From the NCBI RefSeq assembly GCF_028476545.1, contig NW_026733175.1, forward strand, positions 62,001-126,000: a stretch of DNA of 64,000 nucleotides, in the 5' to 3' direction. The notes under the pieces were generated by a model that was not told where the DNA came from, made no database searches, and worked only from the letters and a program-made list of their open reading frames with translations. Shown piece by piece: positions 16,401 through 29,958 of this stretch (positions are counted from its first letter, which is position 1; each line of letters starts with the position of its first letter). The stretch is from Physella acuta. Taxonomy: Eukaryota > Mollusca > Gastropoda > Physidae. The position numbers and the translations under genes are program-made.

Positions 16401-19400
16401 AATTTCCAGATCTCTAAGGACTTGGGTTGATGTTGAATCCCCTAACATTTTCCTCTTCTGTAGAAAACAGTTGATGTGTATCAAAAAAAACATTACAATT
16501 TAAAATGTTTACTTGTTTACAAAACAAATATTATCAAAACCAGAAAGTGAAACGAGCATATGCTTGCTAATTAATGACTTTGTTATCAATGCTAATAAAA
16601 CTTTCATTCAAGTGGTAGTCCATTTAGTTCTGGTGACATTTTCAGAGCCAGTAAAAAAGAAAACATAAAAATACAAGTCTAAGTTTAAGAATATTAACAC
16701 TTTTTTAGATGTTAATTCAATTTAATCATGCACAATATTGGACAATAGTACATATAATTACAAGTATACTATTACATCACATGTAATATTGACATACTGA
16801 TGGGGTTGATCTACATTAAATATAAACAATGCAAGGAACATTACTACAAAATAATTTCTAGGCACAGCACTTAAAAATTGAGTCACAAATTACTAAACAC
16901 TTAAGAAATGTTTTTGTAAATTGTTTTACAGCAATTAAAGGAAGTCCCAGTGAATAAAGACCTCTCACCAACCCCCAACCCCCCCCCCCCCCCCCCAGTT
17001 GCTTGAAGTTGAGAGAAGCGTCCTTCATGTTAGAATCTTGTTGCTGGTTGTACTGAAAGTTAAAGCCTATGGGTGGTCCAGAAATGACGTCACCTCAGAG
17101 GGTGGGGGAAGGCATGGTGGAGGAGAGGGCCTTCATGAATGTTACACAAATCATCTTTTGTGTTTCTCAGAATTAACTAAAGCATTGGTTTTTAAAAAAA
17201 ATATATTTATAATTATTATGTGGTTGTGGAATATTGAGGTCTTATTTAGGCGAGGAGCCATTTTTGTGTGTGTGTAAAGATGTGCATGTCATAACCCTTC
17301 GCCACAAAATCGGGCCTATAACTGTGATTTTTAAAACTTAACTAAAACTATGGGAAAATGATAACCACGATATTACAAAAAATAATACAATATTGAAGAC
17401 TAATAAAGGCCTAACTTACTAGCTATTCAAACGCCTACATTGATTTAAGAATTCAAATTATACCGAACAAACATATAGCAAATAAGCGCTATCATTCACT
17501 GTCCTTGATAAAACTTTCAGTTATATTGTTTAAGAAATGTATGTGACGTCACAACAACGTCAGAAAACGTGCGGGATACTTGTCAAAATAATGTACCGAA
17601 TGGTGGCGAGGTTTGGCACGCACGCCCTTTCAATTTTTCCATATTTCGTTTCTAGATTTCAAGTGATATTCCTTTAATAATTTTACAGTACTGTTCTAGA
17701 TTCTAGTAATCAATACTTGGACAGTGCAGGTTATTATGTTGCAACTTGATATTAATTGACTTCAGTGTAAGTGCAAACGAAAGTAAAATATGCAACTTAA
17801 CTATTTAAAAAAGGAATAACTCTTTAATCACAACTGTAAATAAAAGCCAATTAACAGGGATAGTGAAGCCTGCAAATGGGGGTGGATCGGCACGCCCTGA
17901 GAAAAGATTACATAATCGCGACGCTAGCTTTAGAATGGAACCCCCGGGGGGAAAGTAAAGTAGGCCCAAAGCAATGCCGTGAAGAACAGTGAAAGGAGAA
18001 GCAATGGCTGATGGGCTTACGTGTTCTCAAATAAAGAGAGCTGCCCAAAACAGAGTCAGGTAGAGAGGTGTGCCAATATACAAATGTATCGTGTAGCAGC
18101 CACTGTCCACAATTTTCCGTACGCCGCCATGTAAAATTAGATCTTGATCTATATAATAGCCTGAGTAAGTCTTAGCCTGGTGTAGTTGGTGGCACGGACG
18201 AGCATTTCTCTCGTGTAAAACTATCCCTGTGCATGAAGCGTGGCCGATTGTGTAGGCCTAAACAATCGAGATGCCGTCTGTTGATGTGTCGGCAGGGACG
18301 GATAACAAAATGTACAACTTCTCATTGTGAAACTTTATTTCAAAACTGTTCATCAAATTGAAATTGATTTAAAAATAAGGGCAAAACATCTCAGCATTTG
18401 GATACAGATTTGAACTAGAAAATTTAAACAAAGTTTATACTGAGAATTCATTAAAACTGTAAAGAATGTGTGAAGCATCTAGTACAGCTTTTGTAATGCT
18501 GGCGTTAATTCATACATTTTTGTCATCGAAAAATGTCTCCCATCCAACGGACAGCTTAATAAACTAAAATAAACCGACACCGTATAATGGAATGTTTAAC
18601 TTCCCATGCTATGAAAAATCGCAAATCATTTTAGGCAACTGCGCCTTTTTCCCCAAAAGACGTGGTCTGAAGAATATAATTAACGCCTCTGCCGTGTACA
18701 ATTTACGCCTATTTGCCGATACCACACCTTCCAACATACAATAAAGATCCACAAAATGCACTTTAAAAAAACTACCTCCCTTCCCCTTACAGCAGACCAC
18801 ATTAAAATACGGGCTTGTGAATTTACTTTGGACCCGAAGGCTTGTAATTGGTTTTGAGTGTGTCTGTTATATCAATGTTTAGAACAGACGGCTGTGTTGT
18901 GGGGGAAAAGTTGACAAAGGAGAAAAATTAACGAGTCCTTTGAACAGAAGCTAATTGAATTAGGTAAATCAAATATATAAATTAACAACAGATAATTCTG
19001 CTAAAAATCTAATGTTTTTATGTCTCCACTTGTGATAATATCAAATACACGAGTACTCGTGGGCCTCACATAGTTAAACCAAATGATGAAACTTGAACTC
19101 AGAAAACGAATAAATAACAAGTAGAAAAAAAAAGTTTTGACCTCGTTTAGAAGGTGAAGGTTACAAGCACTAGACACGATGAGCGTAGGTTTGCTCGCTA
19201 GCCAACCCCATTAGAACAACCGGGCATACACACAGGGAAAGTAAGAGCGGTAGGGTGGGTGTACACAAACACGCTCAAACCAATCAAGTGTTTCTTCTAT
19301 ACCCGACCATCTCCAACCAGTCACTAGGCGAGACGGCCGAGTTATTCACGACACACGATACATTCCATTTAGTACAAGCAAAAACTGGCATGCACCATTC

Positions 19401-22400
19401 ATCATACCGGATTTTAAAATACATTGAAACATTACATGTTATTGTTCATTAATCACCGCATGAATAAAAGTAATGTTTATAAAGTTTAGTTAGTCAAAAA
19501 AAGTTAAACAAATGATTGATATTAAGAGTACATCTACAACCTCTGAATCACGACATTCAGTCTAGGAAATCGTGCACTATACTGTAACTGGGCGTAGGTG
19601 GACATAGGATACAATACATGAACAACATGCGGTTACTTTTCTATCAGTACACACGCGGACTGACAGGAAACACATTACGCGTGCAGAGACGATGAGTGAA
19701 GAATCGATTACAGACAACAAATCACGGAGCAGCATGGAAAGGCTGCATGCCCAGAAGGACAGGAATACTTACAATGAATGGAACTGGAATCTAGAAACAA
19801 CCGAGAAAATAACAGTTTAATTCAAAGTAGTTAGAGATAAAGGCTAAGAAAAACACTCCATCTGATAGAAGAATGAGTGGACATAAAACCAAAGTAAAAA
19901 AAAACAGGTCTACAATGAACATGCAATAAGCCACCAAGGTATGGTATTTGGTAATCGTCTTTCTTAAATCATTTACATTAATTTCGTATTGTTTAACACT
20001 CATTTTTAAGCCTAATGTTAGCAGACAGTTGTGCTGTATTTTTTTTTTAACATCTGCTATCTTGAAGAGAGAAGTAAATTAAAGGGAAGGGAGACAAGGA
20101 AGGGAAAAAGATCAAAGGTCAAACGGTGTCAAACGAGGCCAAGCCATACTCCGTGTGATTAAAAAGCGGGGGATCTCTAGCGACCCATCCTCGTGAAATC
20201 TGTCGCTGCAATGGTAGCCACTCCTGGTATGGCGGTACTGCACTGCGATTCAACGCGTCGTGAATCATCTTCTATACAAGCAGCTCAACCACTTAGAAAA
20301 TTGCTTTAACACTAGCTGAAGCGGGTTAATGCGGACATGTGAATAAACTCATTCACAGAATTTTTTTTCAATCAGTACGACACTATACCACGGCGTTTCT
20401 CTCACCCACCGTCCATTCGTTCTACAAGAAAACTGACACGAGTCCAAGCAACAGTAGGTTACATACGTGTTGAGCAACAAGTAGAGCAAACAGGATATTC
20501 CAACTTAAGATTAAGTGGACCTGGATTGTAAGAGTTAGGTACTATCAAAAAAAGGGGGGAGGGGAGAAAAAAATATGATATCGCTTTCCCACGTATACAC
20601 ACACAAATCGTATATAACAAATATCAATGTAGCCATCATATATAATATAGATATATATGAAAATAAAGACGTCAGAGCGGCAAGCAAACAAAACAACATT
20701 GAAATTTGCGGTGTTTATATTAAAAATGTGTAACAAAAAACATCTACAACACCAAAAAATAACAAAGCACACAAAGACCAGCGACTCTTTAAACTCCTCC
20801 TTTATGTAGCTGCAGAACTATCAACGATTATAATGTAAACTCAAATGTGAGAAAGGTTAATTCCTCAGATAATGTGATATACAAAAACAAACAAAAATTG
20901 TACGGCCAGCACTTAAAAAATATGCTTAAAGTAAGCTCCCGACATCAAGAGCCATGCGGAGAAAGATAAATTTACACACCATTGTATGAATTGCTATACA
21001 CATAGCTTGCTGAAACAGAAATGGAGATAGAAAGATTAATTTTCTTAGTGACCTCAACGAATTTTTAAGAGCAAGATAACATTATTACCACAGGGAATTA
21101 GAAGATTTTTAAGAACACACTCTAGGATCTTAAACGAATTATTAAAAAAAAAACAAAAAAAAACTGAGAACACATAATTTTTTGCATGTGTATATCTGTA
21201 TGGTTTAATCTACTGATTGACATAATCTGTGCTGGAAAACTTTAAATCAGTTTGTGTGGGTTTTGTTTTAGAAAGGAAAGATATGTTTTTTTTCATATGG
21301 TTTTATATTCTTTCCTATTTTGTGTTGTCTTTTAAACTAATACTTAACAAACCTAGGTCCTTTTTTAAAAAGCAATTACTTTACATATATTTACACTTAT
21401 TATTATCATTACCATTCATTTTATTTTTTTTAATTTGATACTAAATAAATTAAGTTTATCCATAATTTTGTGTTTTCCCAATTTTGAGCCTTATCCATAA
21501 CACACTACCATAAAGCAAGGACATGACACTTGTTAATCATTATCATGGTGTCAGCAGTGTGTGATAAATAAATATTTTACACAACTTCTATCCATTAAAT
21601 GAAACAAAACATTGTTTAAGCATATTTTAGATAGTAAAATATAAAAATAATTTGTAACTTTTTTTTTTGATAACTTGATTCTAGTGTATCTAAAATAAAC
21701 TCATTACATGTACACTGCTGTGCACTCAGAAGTATATGTATGTATTCCCTGGCTAGATAAAAAAAAAAAACTACCACAGCAGAGAGTTCAGACAATGACA
21801 GGGGGCAAAGTAAATTACAGCTGACACCCTTGTAGTGTGAAGCTGGCCATCATGTGTGTACAAGTTTTGTTTAAAAATGTGACATTGGTTAAGACAGGCC
21901 TACTCAGTGTATTGTAGCTAACTGACAATGAAAACAGGAAATGAACTGTATCTCTGAAGCAAGAGCAGGGAGGGGGTGGGGGAGGTGTGTAAGTGGGAGG
22001 TGAAGGGGTGGTGGATGAAAAATTATCAAGTAGAAACTGAACATGTCAGCCAAGTTGAGAATTCTATAAATTTGAATGACTCAGCACAGTTTAATGTCAT
22101 TTTAATGTGGATAGCACCACTGGTGAAGAGATGTTAGAGGCTAGGTTACACTCATGTTTTCCTGGCAAACAACTAATACAATTTGAACATGCTTTTTAAG
22201 TTGTTTCTGGCTTGAAAATGGACTCAAACAAAATAAAACAATGATGCAAAACTATGAATTTTATTGTATACCACAGACTGAGACAAAATAAAATGTAACA
22301 AAACAGAATCTCTTAATGCAAACACTACCTGGACAATCATCCAAAACAATAAGCAATACTATTCAACTCACCCTAGAGCTTCTAGTTGCCTTAGGATCTA

Positions 22401-25400
22401 AATATGCCTTAAGCTTTTCCAGGTAGGCATGAGGAGGATCTTTAGCATGGACACGTTCCTACATAAAGATGGCGTAAGATTTTAAAAAGAAATAAACTAT
22501 TTAAAAATTAATACTAATAGATAAGTGTACTATTCCTCAAACTCAATGAATGAGGAGTGTTGTTAACAATTTGATCATTAAAACTAGTAGATTGACTTAT
22601 GAATCACAAAAAAAAAAAAGGCTTTTGACCAAATTTACTAATGTGCATTTGTAATTGATAAAAAAAGATTGCTAGATTGTAATACTAGTTTAATGCCTCA
22701 AAAATTGTTAAACCAATGAACCATAACTCTGAAAACTGCTCACCTGATCACATATTAAGTCCCACTTTCTCTCATCATCATAACCTTTAAGTACTTTTGC
22801 CTTATCTGGAGGCAAATCCATGGATGTCTAGAGAGTAATTATAATTTTTTATTATTTTTAAATTCTTATATATGTATGGGAAAAACACAGCTAAAACCAC
22901 ACCGGAAAAAAAATGGCAGTTTGTCTATTCATCTTCAACAAGTTTAAATAATGCTATCAAAAAATAAAATCTGATAAAAAAGTTCAAGAGAATGAATTGT
23001 TTTATCTACAAAAAAACAACAAGGAATTAATAATATGTAACAAGCATTTCTTTAGAGTGAAACAATCAACCAGTGCGTGCTGCAATCAATGACATAATGA
23101 AGTGCTTTAAATATTGATTTATCCACAAGCTGTTAAAACATTTAATTAGCAAATTAGTTACATTATCTTTTTATTTTTTTTAATTCAATCATGTTTAAAA
23201 AATCTCTACTATTACCAAAATCCATTTTAAAACTACAGAGGTATCTAGAGAAGTTCAAAACATGTAATCAATAGCTATTGCTTAAACTAAAATCACATAT
23301 ATATATCTAAGGATTTGTTTTATTAAACAGTTTCCTACTATACTATATTCATCACAATAGTAAGAAAAATAATACTGTTAATAGATTCAAATGCTTACTA
23401 AAATGTCTCACTTTATAGATTAAAATAAGGATTTACACATTTCATTTCGAGGTATGAAAATCTACATTTAATCTGAGTAAAAAATTAGGGTATTTAAACT
23501 TACTAAAAACTTAAGCAAAAAGCAGTAATTTGGGTTCAATGACACCGATATAAAACAAGTAATCAAAGGTATTAAAATACTAACTGTATGAATTTGTTGC
23601 AATTTCAGTAGTTAAATTAATTTCACATTTTAAAAAAATTTGATTTATTTTTTTCCCCACATAATATGTATTAAAAAACTCAAAATTGCCTAATGCACTA
23701 CACGTACATCACCCTAAATCCCTCCACCACCAACACTCCTCTCACATACCTACTATTGCCCCCTCCTAAACACACTCTTCTCAAACTTAAGCTCTAGTCC
23801 ACTTCTATACAGTCACTACTATATTTTAAACACATTTATAGTTTGAAATATTAATAATCAATATCAAACTTTCCATTTGATACAAAGTCTTAAGTGAAAT
23901 TCAACAAGGAAAAACTGTCTGATGCACCTCACCACCCTCCCCCACCATACTCAACACTCACACAGCCACCACCAAGATCACATTTGATTTAGCTGTGTAA
24001 TTTATTTCATTTTGCAAATGAAACTTATTAACTTTCCTCACAAACTAATTTAAATAATTTTTTTTCTCTACATAATAGATATTTCTCTATATGCAATTTT
24101 TATGTGTTTAAAGTTTATAACAAACTAATGAGACACTGACATTTATCAGCATATAAATAAGAAGTGCTTTCTTTACATAAAACTAAATCAGTTTTCAAAA
24201 TTTAAAAAAAAATGTTGCTTTGGTGTAGAAAATTCTATTAAATTGAAAACCAATTCTTTAAATCTCTGGCTTGATGTGGTTGCACCAAAGCATACAGAAG
24301 TGTAAGAATAATGAAATTGAAAGCCGATCAAAGGATTTGACAACAGCAACTATGCCACAAAATCTGATGATCTTTACTCTTTCTTCAAATGAATAATCTG
24401 ACCCCAGCAAAAAAATGTACTATTTTCCATTACTTATAGGCTATTCATCCCAAAATTATACAATATTTGACTATAAACATACTTTTAGAATATACATCAC
24501 CATCTAACATGGCAATCTAATTCTATAGTCAATGTTAATATTGTGTTTAAGTGAATTTGCCTAAAGCAAATTATCACTGCATGCTATTATAGCTGACTAT
24601 TTGTTAAAACATAAAAAGGTAAAAATGTAAAAACTAAGTAAATGCAAAATCTTATAAAATAGCAAACCATCACAGCTAATTTTTTTCTTATAGGCTTACT
24701 ATTTACCATAATTGGCCAGTAATAGTATAGGCAGTTGTTATCAATAGTTAGATCTAACTATAGTAAGACAAAACTATACTAGTAGTCACTATAGATAGTA
24801 TTATTTTATATGACCCACAGTTGAGTAGTGTAGGGCTAGTAGATCTAGTTATAGATCTAGTAGTAGCATAAATAAAAAAAACTTCTTTAGACAAAAAGGT
24901 AACTTTTTTTACTATAGTTAGATCTAGTTGGGAGCTAACTATATAATGGTAGATTCTAATCTTGGAACTAGGATCTAGTTAGCATAATGAAATAATAATA
25001 GTTAAAATGTGTTTCCCATGAAATAGTCTTGGTGATCTTGTAGCTAGACTTTAAAAAATATAGCACTTACTTGACTTACAGTAGCAGATAAACTAATTTA
25101 GCAAGAAGTAGGCCTATTGTTAGAGTTACAGGATTTCAGTCAGTGTCAGAAATAATTTCAGTATCACTCTGTCTATTCAATATTAGCAGTAAATTAACAG
25201 ACAAGACCAAGGGTGGGGTATAGGTCTAGATAGAATCAAAATTTGGTTTTAAACCAACCAAAAAAATGAGTCACGCATCTGATTCAGTAGGCTAAACACA
25301 CTGTACTAAACTAACTGAACAGTATACTATCGGGCCTCTATTCACTATACTAGTAGTCACTATAGATAGTATTATTTTATATGACCCACAGTTGAGTAGT

Positions 25401-25969
25401 GTAGGGCTAGTAGATCTAGTTATAGATCTAGTAGTAGCATAAATTAAAAAAAACTTCTTTAGACAAAACGGTAACTAAAACAATGGTAGATTCAAGATTC
25501 TAATCTAGGAACTAGGATCTAGTTAGGAGCTGTTTTACCACTAACGAACAAAAATATTTTTTAAAGGCATAGGGGCTATATAGGGCCTTCTAAACTAAAC
25601 TTAAACTTGATATAAATCTAGGCCCTAGGCCTATAATTTTTTTTTAACTGAAGGCCTAGATCTAGATCTCTAACTCTAGTTCAAGAAGTTCTCTTCTCTG
25701 CTTTTTTCTAGGCATCACTCTGGATATGTCTAGTTCTGAAGTGTCAGATTTTAAGACGACATACAGGACAAATGTTTTTAATTTAAACATAGATCTATAT
25801 AAATTTTACATACAAGCACTTTGGTAAATCTCCTTTCCAATTCCTGACCGTCTGGCATTGGTAGTCTTGGTACAGGAACCGATGGTTTCCTTTGCAATTC
25901 CAGCCCAGTTCCCCGACTATCATAACGATTGTGTCCATGGTCGAGGTTGCGGCTGTCAGAATTCCCCAT
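7410..25969 (-). CDS. FMNL: Formin-like protein (FMNL/Frl family), complete, 28 coding exons, 1013 aa
   Basis: Rho-GTPase-regulated formin that nucleates and elongates actin filaments at the cortex and protrusions. Exons in transcript order: 25814-25969, 22744-22827, 22372-22458, 16378-16457, 15963-16046, 15181-15379, 14993-15069, 14650-14743, 13974-14051, 13562-13672, 13254-13452, 13104-13156, 12746-12881, 12370-12528, 12091-12215, 11743-11893, 11444-11501, 11223-11292, 10929-11006, 10662-10748, 10411-10479, 10221-10301, 9694-9823, 9426-9601, 9189-9290, 8852-8950, 8428-8536, 7410-7519. The sum is 3042 nt and every phase closes. Layout: N-myristoylation-type MGNSDS start; GBD/FH3 about 35-350 ([40 protein letters not shown]); coiled coil about 360-480; FH1 about 480-532 with runs of 11 and 7 prolines; FH2 about 533-945 ([38 protein letters not shown]); DAD ([17 protein letters not shown]) with a basic tail. 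The start at 25969 was chosen over the in-frame ATGs at 25972 and 25978 because FMNLs begin MGN and it has G at +4. FMNL is preferred over DAAM or DIAPH from FH3, FH2 and DAD wording. Confidence 0.97.
17068..17200 (+). repeat. Terminal arm of an inverted-repeat element in FMNL intron 3
   Basis: GGTGGTCCAGAAATGACGTCAC followed by a G-rich stretch matches the terminal sequence of the element seen at 1-246 and 51855-52046. A poly(C) run lies just upstream (16979-16996). The other end was not located. Confidence 0.4.
17520..20430. other. CpG-richer block inside FMNL intron 3
   Basis: Within the 5.9-kb third intron (16458-22371) this block has visibly more CpG and GC than the surrounding intron, for example at 17540-17640, 17880-18300 and 20100-20420, plus a palindromic TGACGTCA at 17543-17550. 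No exon of the FMNL model lies here. It may hold an alternative promoter or an unannotated first exon, but no splice-supported exon could be shown. Confidence 0.3.
24773..25526 (+). repeat. Pair of near-identical direct repeats in FMNL intron 1
   Basis: Copy 1 spans about 24773-24982 and copy 2 about 25344-25526, with starts 571 bases apart. The first 130 bases are almost identical (CTAGTAGTCACTATAGATAG and so on). Copy 1 then contains an extra insert of about 40 bases before the shared GGAACTAGGATCTAGTTAG end. Both are rich in the word TAGATCTA. This looks like a recent local segmental duplication. Confidence 0.8.
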
Positions 25970-26388
25970 CATGTACATTTAAGATGGTTTTCCGAAGCCT
26001 TAGTTTGTAAACAAGAAACACAATACTCCAAAATATCACATTATCCAGAGAATTTAAGTATTTTTCGGCGTCTAGCCATTCTATCCTTTAAAATTAATAC
26101 AGATATTAAGAAAGCGGAAATGGGAATGTGCAAGCAGTCTGCCAGATTTTCATAAGAATATTCGCCAATTGCTTATTAATGTAACTAGTTCTCTAAAATT
26201 AATCTACATCAAAACCTAATATAAATTATATAAATTATAATTACTAATTACACATCTTATCTACACTCATAAATATAACCATATGAGTAAAATTAGTCTG
26301 ATTTTATCATAAAATACTAATCCGACAAACCAACAATTAAGGATGGGGTAAACCACAGTTTTAAAATAGAACTCTGTGGAGTTTTGTA

Positions 26389-26396
26389 TGACGTCA
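26389..26396. promoter_or_regulatory. Palindromic CRE-like site TGACGTCA upstream of FMNL
   Basis: A perfect TGACGTCA lies about 420 bases upstream of the FMNL start codon. The same octamer also occurs inside dispersed repeats of this window, so it may be repeat-borne rather than a promoter element. Confidence 0.3.
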
Positions 26397-27449
26397 GTGC
26401 TGAAGCACTTCATTGTTTACAAAACAAGGGAATGTATCAAGAAAAACAACGAATACTTTTTTTTACAGGAACTATTTTAATTCATTAACTGTATTGGTTA
26501 TAATTTTTAAAAATTAAATTTGAATTTTTAAACTGTATCTTCATTTTTTTCATACACAAAATGCCTAAAATGAGTATTCCAATAGTAAATCCACGTGCTT
26601 ATACTTATATAATAGATTAAGTTATTTAAATTGTCTGTTATAATTTAACACTGCAATGAAAGAGCGCTACCGTCCATCAGAAAATTAAAATAAAACGGGT
26701 ACGCATTACTTTGTAGCAAGTTGTTGGTCCTATTCCAGACCAGCTGTATCAAGCAAGACTGCAACTAAGAACTATGATGGGTTGTCCAAAAATACTCAGA
26801 AAAACACTGGATTTCAAATCGATTTTAAAAGGAGCTTATATGTTATACACTGCTGTTCAAGAAAAATTCTTAATACAACAAACGAAGTCATGAATTTTGT
26901 TGTTGGCAGAGAATGTGGATATTTCTCACAAGCGTGTAGTTTCTATACATTTGTAAACTTGCAGATGTCTTTTTATATCCACTCTTCGACTTCGTTCCAT
27001 CTTCAGAGGGACAACCTTAAAAGCGCCATGGACAAACTTCCAAAGACCATTGCCATGCCTGTGGCTCAGAAAGACTGTTCTAAGCAATAATCCATCGCAA
27101 ATTTGTATTCCCAGTTTATACTATTATTTATTGCATCTTTATTGCATTCGGTTCAGATTAAGTGGTTCAATACACGCAAAAGAAAGATGACTAGATCTAT
27201 CTTATTCTTTGTTTAATATCAGCCCCCCCCCCCTCCCACACACACACACATCGATAGGAGATGGTGGGTACTTTCCCTTTAATTCAGCATCAAGGAAAAA
27301 CAGTTTCTCTCTGGCATCTCTTCGTGGGGGTTTGGGGAGTGGGGGGGGGGGGGGGTATAGTGACTGTGCGTCCACCGCCCCAACCCAGTGCTCTAATCAC
27401 TGTCCGCCCTCCCCTATGAAAGCTTCAATTGCCCTCCCCCCTCCCCACT

Positions 27450-27670
27450 CAGTGTTTCTTTCAGACTTTTTCTCCGTGGGGCACTTGATATTTTCTGGTA
27501 GGGGGAAGGATTAAATTTTCCGGGAGGGGGGGCGCGACACTGGTTAAAGTATATATTTTCTATATAAATTACATTTCGTTTGGGGGGGGGGGGGCGGTAG
27601 ACTTTCTTCGAGGGAGCAACGCCCCCCGCCCCCCCCCCCCCCCCCGAATAAATGCCTGGAAGAAACTCTG
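27450..27670. mobile_element. hAT-like non-autonomous element, CAGTGTTTCTTCCAG family
   Basis: It starts CAGTGTTTCTTTCAG and ends CTGGAAGAAACTCTG, so the ends are imperfect inverted repeats. The interior has poly(G), poly(C) and the family word ATTTCGTT/AACGAAAT near a TATATA stretch. Flanks share CCCCAC but no exact 8-bp duplication is visible in this C-rich context. Confidence 0.6.
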
Positions 27671-27927
27671 CCCCACCCTTCTCCCTAGACAAAAAATGGT
27701 GGGGGAAAACACCGTGTAAGAAGATCACCTAGCAGGATACTGACCTGGTTCACTTGTAGTTTTTGTAACAACGTACAGTAATCGGTCTTTTGCTTTTGAT
27801 GGGTTTCATATAGCTAACGGTCGTTCAATGATTTGGCACAAGTATCCATGTTGTTCCGTGCTTTAGCAAGCCGAGAACCAGAGGAGCTATTACATGGTGG
27901 TTTGATGGTGGAATTAACACTTCTTAT

Positions 27928-28000
27928 CAGTGGCGTCTCTAGGTCGAGTGTCACCCGGTGTCAACCCCCCCCCCTTCCTACACACACCAATGGAAGAAAA

Positions 28001-28082
<82 letters not shown>

Positions 28083-28317
28083 GGTTGGGGGTAGGTATGT
28101 GTGTGAGAGTGATTATGTGTGTGTTTATGCATTGTCGAGATGGTCAATGTGTACTTATACGACTTTTAAACTAATTATTCAATATCTGAACAGGCAAAAA
28201 GCATTTTTCTTCAATATATTTTGCAATTTTTCGCCTTGGTGTCACCCCCCCCCCCCCTCCTAAATGGTGTCACCCGGTGCGGCCCGCACTCCCAGCCCCC
28301 GCCTCGCGACGCCTCTG
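27928..28317. mobile_element. hAT-like non-autonomous element with internal (AT)n microsatellite
   Basis: Termini are CAGTGGCGTCTCTAGG and CGCGACGCCTCTG, flanked on both sides by the exact 8-bp duplication CTTCTTAT (27920-27927 and 28318-28325). The interior carries GTGTCACCCGGTG twice, poly(C) runs and about 78 bases of (AT)n. A truncated relative ends at 52239 with the same GTGTCAC and CACCCGGTG words. Confidence 0.85.
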
Positions 28318-28863
28318 CTTCTTATACAAATAAATAGCACATACTACAAGGACACGCATAGTCACACAACACTGCTACTTATTATTCGGTGTCATGCTTA
28401 TTATTAAATAAAGCTTACTTTGAATAGTTATACATAGATTCATAACATTAAAAAAAAACAATTAAGTCTATATATATAAATTATTATCCTTATTAGTCAT
28501 GTAATATTGTCAGTTTTAAAAATAGATTAGTCACGTGACATACACACCGCTAACGTGACAAAATATTGTTCACCCCGAAAACAACTTGCTTTGTGCTTCT
28601 TTCTATGTCGTTTTATAAAATAATATCCTTTTAACTAGAACCCCTCGAGCGCCCCCCCCCCCCTTCTCTCGATCGAGCTGCGGATGTTGTTATACTTTGT
28701 GATTAAAATGTTGCAAGATATCTTTTTTTTTTCTTGTTGGAGATTCAGTGAAGTTGTAAAAATTATCTGCTTGACTAAACTTGAAGTAACATGCGTAGGC
28801 CTATTTTAATGTCTGGTTTAGACAAGGTCTATGGTACGATAATAAATCGAACATTAGTTCTAG

Positions 28864-29262
28864 CGGGCGTCCATAAATAACTTCAGATTTTAGACCAACT
28901 TTTATCAGCTCGTCACGCAACGTCATTCCCCACCCCATCCCTAAAATGACATCCATACAGCCCTTATTGTCTTTATATTATTGCCTTTTTTTAAAAAAAA
29001 AAAAGTTTCAATTTCTTTCAACAAAAACAATTTTCTTCAACTATACTAAAGGGATATAACCCGTAAATTGAAAAAATATATCCAATGTCAGTGTGCTAAC
29101 TTGGTTGATTTTGGCAAAACATCGCGAAGTTTTTAGTGTAGTTAAAATTATGTTTTTAAATGCTAAAGTTTGACGTCACGTTTCCTTACTCCCCCTTCTT
29201 CACAGACTGTCATGGCAGCCCTATCTCCCCTCCCACCAATGAAGTTATTCATATATGACCAC
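28864..29262. mobile_element. Inverted-repeat element, CGTCCATAAATGACGTCA-like family
   Basis: The left end reads GGCGTCCATAAATAACTTCAG and the right end is its approximate reverse complement (GAAGTTATTCATATATGACC). TGACGTCA occurs inside at about 29171. About 400 bases, no coding capacity. The superfamily was not identified. Confidence 0.5.
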
Positions 29263-29740
29263 CAATAAAGAAATAAAATGATAAATAACAACTTAACTCA
29301 TTTTTTATGACTTATAAAAGTTGGCCTAATTGAACTGCTGTGTAGGGCCTATGTAAGAAATGTACTGAAACATTTCTCAAGAAGTATTTTTAATCTACTC
29401 GCAGTAAAAAAAAAAATACAGGCATATAACAAACTGGGCTAGATTGAGGTCTGCCTGACACCAGTCATGAGAGGTGGGTAAAGTTAAATTGTTATTTTTA
29501 AATTTATTTTTTGTGTGTTTTTCTTTGTATAATAATTTACTTTTCCTATACTGGTTACTATATATTTCCTCTTCACAGCAAGAGAAAGACAGAGCCTATT
29601 CATTTAAATGTGACGTTACTCAATTTAAGAGAAAATATTTTTAAAATCTGTTTTTTTTTTTACCTAAATAGTTTGATGAACATAGAATTTTGAAAAGATA
29701 TTTTTTTAAAAAGTAACATTGATGTAAAAAAAAAGATTCT

Positions 29741-29958
29741 TCTTTTGACCTAGCGATCTATTGGGCAGATGAAGTAGAGTTCATGTGTTACTTGAAGGGA
29801 TGGTATGGTCAGCACTTTGCCCAGCCGCCTTTACCTTCCCCAACTAAAGTCATGTACCAATCGGAGCTTGGTGGACTCAGGGACGTCCTACAGTCACAAG
29901 TCCGAACCGAGATCCGAACTCGAGACAAAACGCTCTACCATTCGACCACTTCGTCCCA
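29741..29958 (-). repeat. tRNA-derived SINE, minus strand
   Basis: Read on the minus strand it begins with a tRNA-like head: an A-box-like GTCGAATGGTAGAGCG followed about 15 bases later by a B-box-like GAGTTCGGATC. A conserved body follows (TAGTTGGGGAAGGTAAAGG) and the element ends CCAATAGATCGCTAGGTC before an A-rich tail. It is too long and the head too divergent for a functional tRNA gene. Confidence 0.75.

Noticed and set aside
7410-25969. DAAM- or Diaphanous-type formin
   Set aside because: The MGN start, FH3 wording ([21 protein letters not shown]), SLLEANR and [17 protein letters not shown] match FMNL/Frl better.
26782-27090. 102-codon plus-strand ORF
   Set aside because: No family recognised, no good flanking splice sites or promoter signal; could be chance or a decayed retrocopy.
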